Assembly (NCBI RefSeq): GCF_040218225.1
Contig: NZ_JAVJQO010000004.1
Coordinates: forward strand, 62,001-126,000
Length of the DNA: 64,000 bases
Source of the DNA: Gracilimonas sp.
GTDB taxonomy: Bacteria > Bacteroidota > Rhodothermia > Balneolales > Balneolaceae
Direction of reading: 5' to 3'
Shown in pieces: positions 62,774 through 64,000 of the stretch (the stretch's first letter is position 1; every line of letters starts with the position of its first letter). Made by a program: the position numbers and the translations under genes. The notes beneath the pieces are model-generated. The model was not told where the DNA came from and ran no database searches. It worked only from the letters and a program-made list of their open reading frames with translations.

Positions 62774-64000
62774 TTATTTGCTCTCCATTACAAATACTCC
62801 ATTCCAGTCATTACCCGGAGATTTTTCTTTCATCAACTCGCACCGCTTTATAAATATTCCGGATGGATTTCTCTCATATTGCTCCAGTTCAACTGACTTT
62901 TTGAACCTGTCAATTGCTGTATCCCACTCTTGGTTAAAATAATGCTGCAGTCCTTCTTCATATAAACCAATACAATCGTGCAGTACCTGATCAGCATCGG
63001 CTCTCAAGCCCGCTATCTCATATACTTTAACCGGTTTTGTTCTTCCTTTGACCACAATATTATCGAGCAAGCGGAACAGGCAGTCATCTCCAAATTCTTC
63101 GGCTTCCGTTTTTGTGGATTCGGTAACCATGGTATACACCCCGTATTGCCTTGCTCCGCTTTCACAGCGAGCCGCAAGGTTTACGTTATCTCCCATCATG
63201 GTGTAGTTAAACCGCCGGGATGAACCCATATTACCCGTTACCATAACGCCTGTATTCATCCCTATTCGCTGGTGCATATTAGCCACCATTTCTGACCATC
63301 CCTCTTTTTGCCATTTTTTGCGTAATTCGGCCAGTTCTTTTTGCATCAGCTGAGAAGCTACACAAGCCTGGAACGCATGATCTTCCATAGGAACCGGAGA
63401 TCCAAAAAAGGCTACAATGGCATCCCCTATATATTTATCCAGCGTGCCGCCGCGACTATTCAGGATATCCGTCATCGTACTTAGGTAATCATTAATCAGC
63501 GTTACAAGCTCCTTTGCTTCAAGCTGTTCAGAGAAAGTCGAAAAGGCAACCACATCACTGAAAAAAGCTGTCATATGAGTTTCTTCACCACCCAGTTGCG
63601 GTTCCTCACCCGATTCTATCATCCGGTTTACCAACTCCGGAGAAACGTAGGAAGCAAACATCCCTTTAATGCGGCGCTTTTCTTTTTGCTCAACATAATA
63701 TTCGTAACTGACCATCCCTACCTGTGTTACTACAATGGCAATGATGGGGCCGGTGATCATCATCAACAAGTTGTAACTCATAAAGGCCCAGTAGGTAATT
63801 CCAAAATACCCTCCCGCAAATACTACTGAAGCCAAAATAGCCCATGTTGCATTCGCAAATCGGTTCAATAAGGTGATGGAAAGACATAGAAAAAACATGA
63901 TAACCAGCGTGTACCAACCCCGAAACCGCTCGATATAGTTGCTGTCTAAAATGGTTTGAATAGCGTTGGCGTGAACCTGATATCCGGGACGCGGGTTGTT
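62774..64000 (-). CDS. CHASE2-domain class III adenylate/guanylate cyclase, 5' part outside the window
   Basis: The frame is open to base 64000, so about the last 408 residues are seen. First residues (NPRPGYQVHANAIQTILDS) are the end of a CHASE2 extracellular sensor, followed by about three or four membrane helices and the cyclase domain: MTAFFSDVVAFSTFSEQL (metal Asp), DKYIGDAIVAFFG, FNYTMMGDNVNLAARCESG. A helical C-terminal extension follows. Makes cAMP (or cGMP) from intracellular NTP in response to a periplasmic cue. Full length unknown. Confidence 0.92.
   Translation of the reverse strand, partial: NNPRPGYQVHANAIQTILDSNYIERFRGWYTLVIMFFLCLSITLLNRFANATWAILASVVFAGGYFGITYWAFMSYNLLMMITGPIIAIVVTQVGMVSYEYYVEQKEKRRIKGMFASYVSPELVNRMIESGEEPQLGGEETHMTAFFSDVVAFSTFSEQLEAKELVTLINDYLSTMTDILNSRGGTLDKYIGDAIVAFFGSPVPMEDHAFQACVASQLMQKELAELRKKWQKEGWSEMVANMHQRIGMNTGVMVTGNMGSSRRFNYTMMGDNVNLAARCESGARQYGVYTMVTESTKTEAEEFGDDCLFRLLDNIVVKGRTKPVKVYEIAGLRADADQVLHDCIGLYEEGLQHYFNQEWDTAIDRFKKSVELEQYERNPSGIFIKRCELMKEKSPGNDWNGVFVMESK

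Overview
The window (about 43-45% GC by eye) comes from a Gram-negative bacterium of the FCB group. It most resembles Balneolota (Gracilimonas/Balneola type). The grounds are a TonB receptor with a carboxypeptidase-regulatory-like domain, FtsX/MacB-type permeases, two-component-propeller sensors, DUF1801/DinB/VOC gene families, and two promoters of the Bacteroidetes type (TTG, 19-20 bases, TATATTTG). This assignment is inference; no rRNA gene is present.

Layout. 1-30.9 kb is mostly housekeeping and scattered metabolism: the end of secA, a polyphosphate-glucokinase-like ROK protein, a MarR regulator, a DMT exporter, a DksA/TraR-type zinc protein, an exported TPR/amidohydrolase/S9-peptidase group, hutH, a POT peptide transporter, glpK, mnmE, a LOV-domain (blue-light) histidine kinase, a DinB/GyrI-like/DNA-alkylation-repair group, a WYL regulator, a TonB receptor, a phospholipase-D/cardiolipin-synthase-like enzyme and an FtsX permease. 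31.1-36.0 kb is one compact minus-strand operon of about eleven small stress/detoxification-type genes (VOC, SRPBCC, SnoaL, DHFR-like, GNAT, DUF1801). Its promoter region carries a site resembling the one in front of the marR gene at 3 kb. 36.8-42.9 kb holds a GlxA-like regulator, a lipoprotein, secG, an MscS channel, an SRAP-fold protein that has lost its catalytic residues, a frameshifted GxxExxY gene and a CPBP protease.

42.9-57.3 kb is the accessory region. It contains a DEAD-box-like protein without a P-loop, an NhaC antiporter, and an archipelago of hairpin repeats in which two near-identical single-domain GIY-YIG nuclease genes are embedded. It also contains two modification-dependent HNH endonuclease candidates (one with a phosphorothioate-DNA-binding type domain, one SRA-like), and two Fic-domain proteins. 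One Fic gene is bracketed by 26-bp palindromic direct repeats, the other by 430-bp direct repeats. 57.3-64 kb returns to core genes: tilS-hpt, a large periplasmic-propeller histidine kinase, tRNA-Ser(GCT) and a CHASE2-adenylate cyclase cut by the window end.

The most unusual feature is the GIY-YIG/hairpin-repeat family (units at 45.36-46.1 and 47.77-49.13 kb, relatives at 43.0, 54.0 and 56.2 kb). It looks like a REP/RAYT-type arrangement built around a GIY-YIG nuclease instead of a Y1 transposase. The second tier is the two pseudoenzyme candidates (SRAP-like and DEAD-like) and the Fic genes with their repeats.
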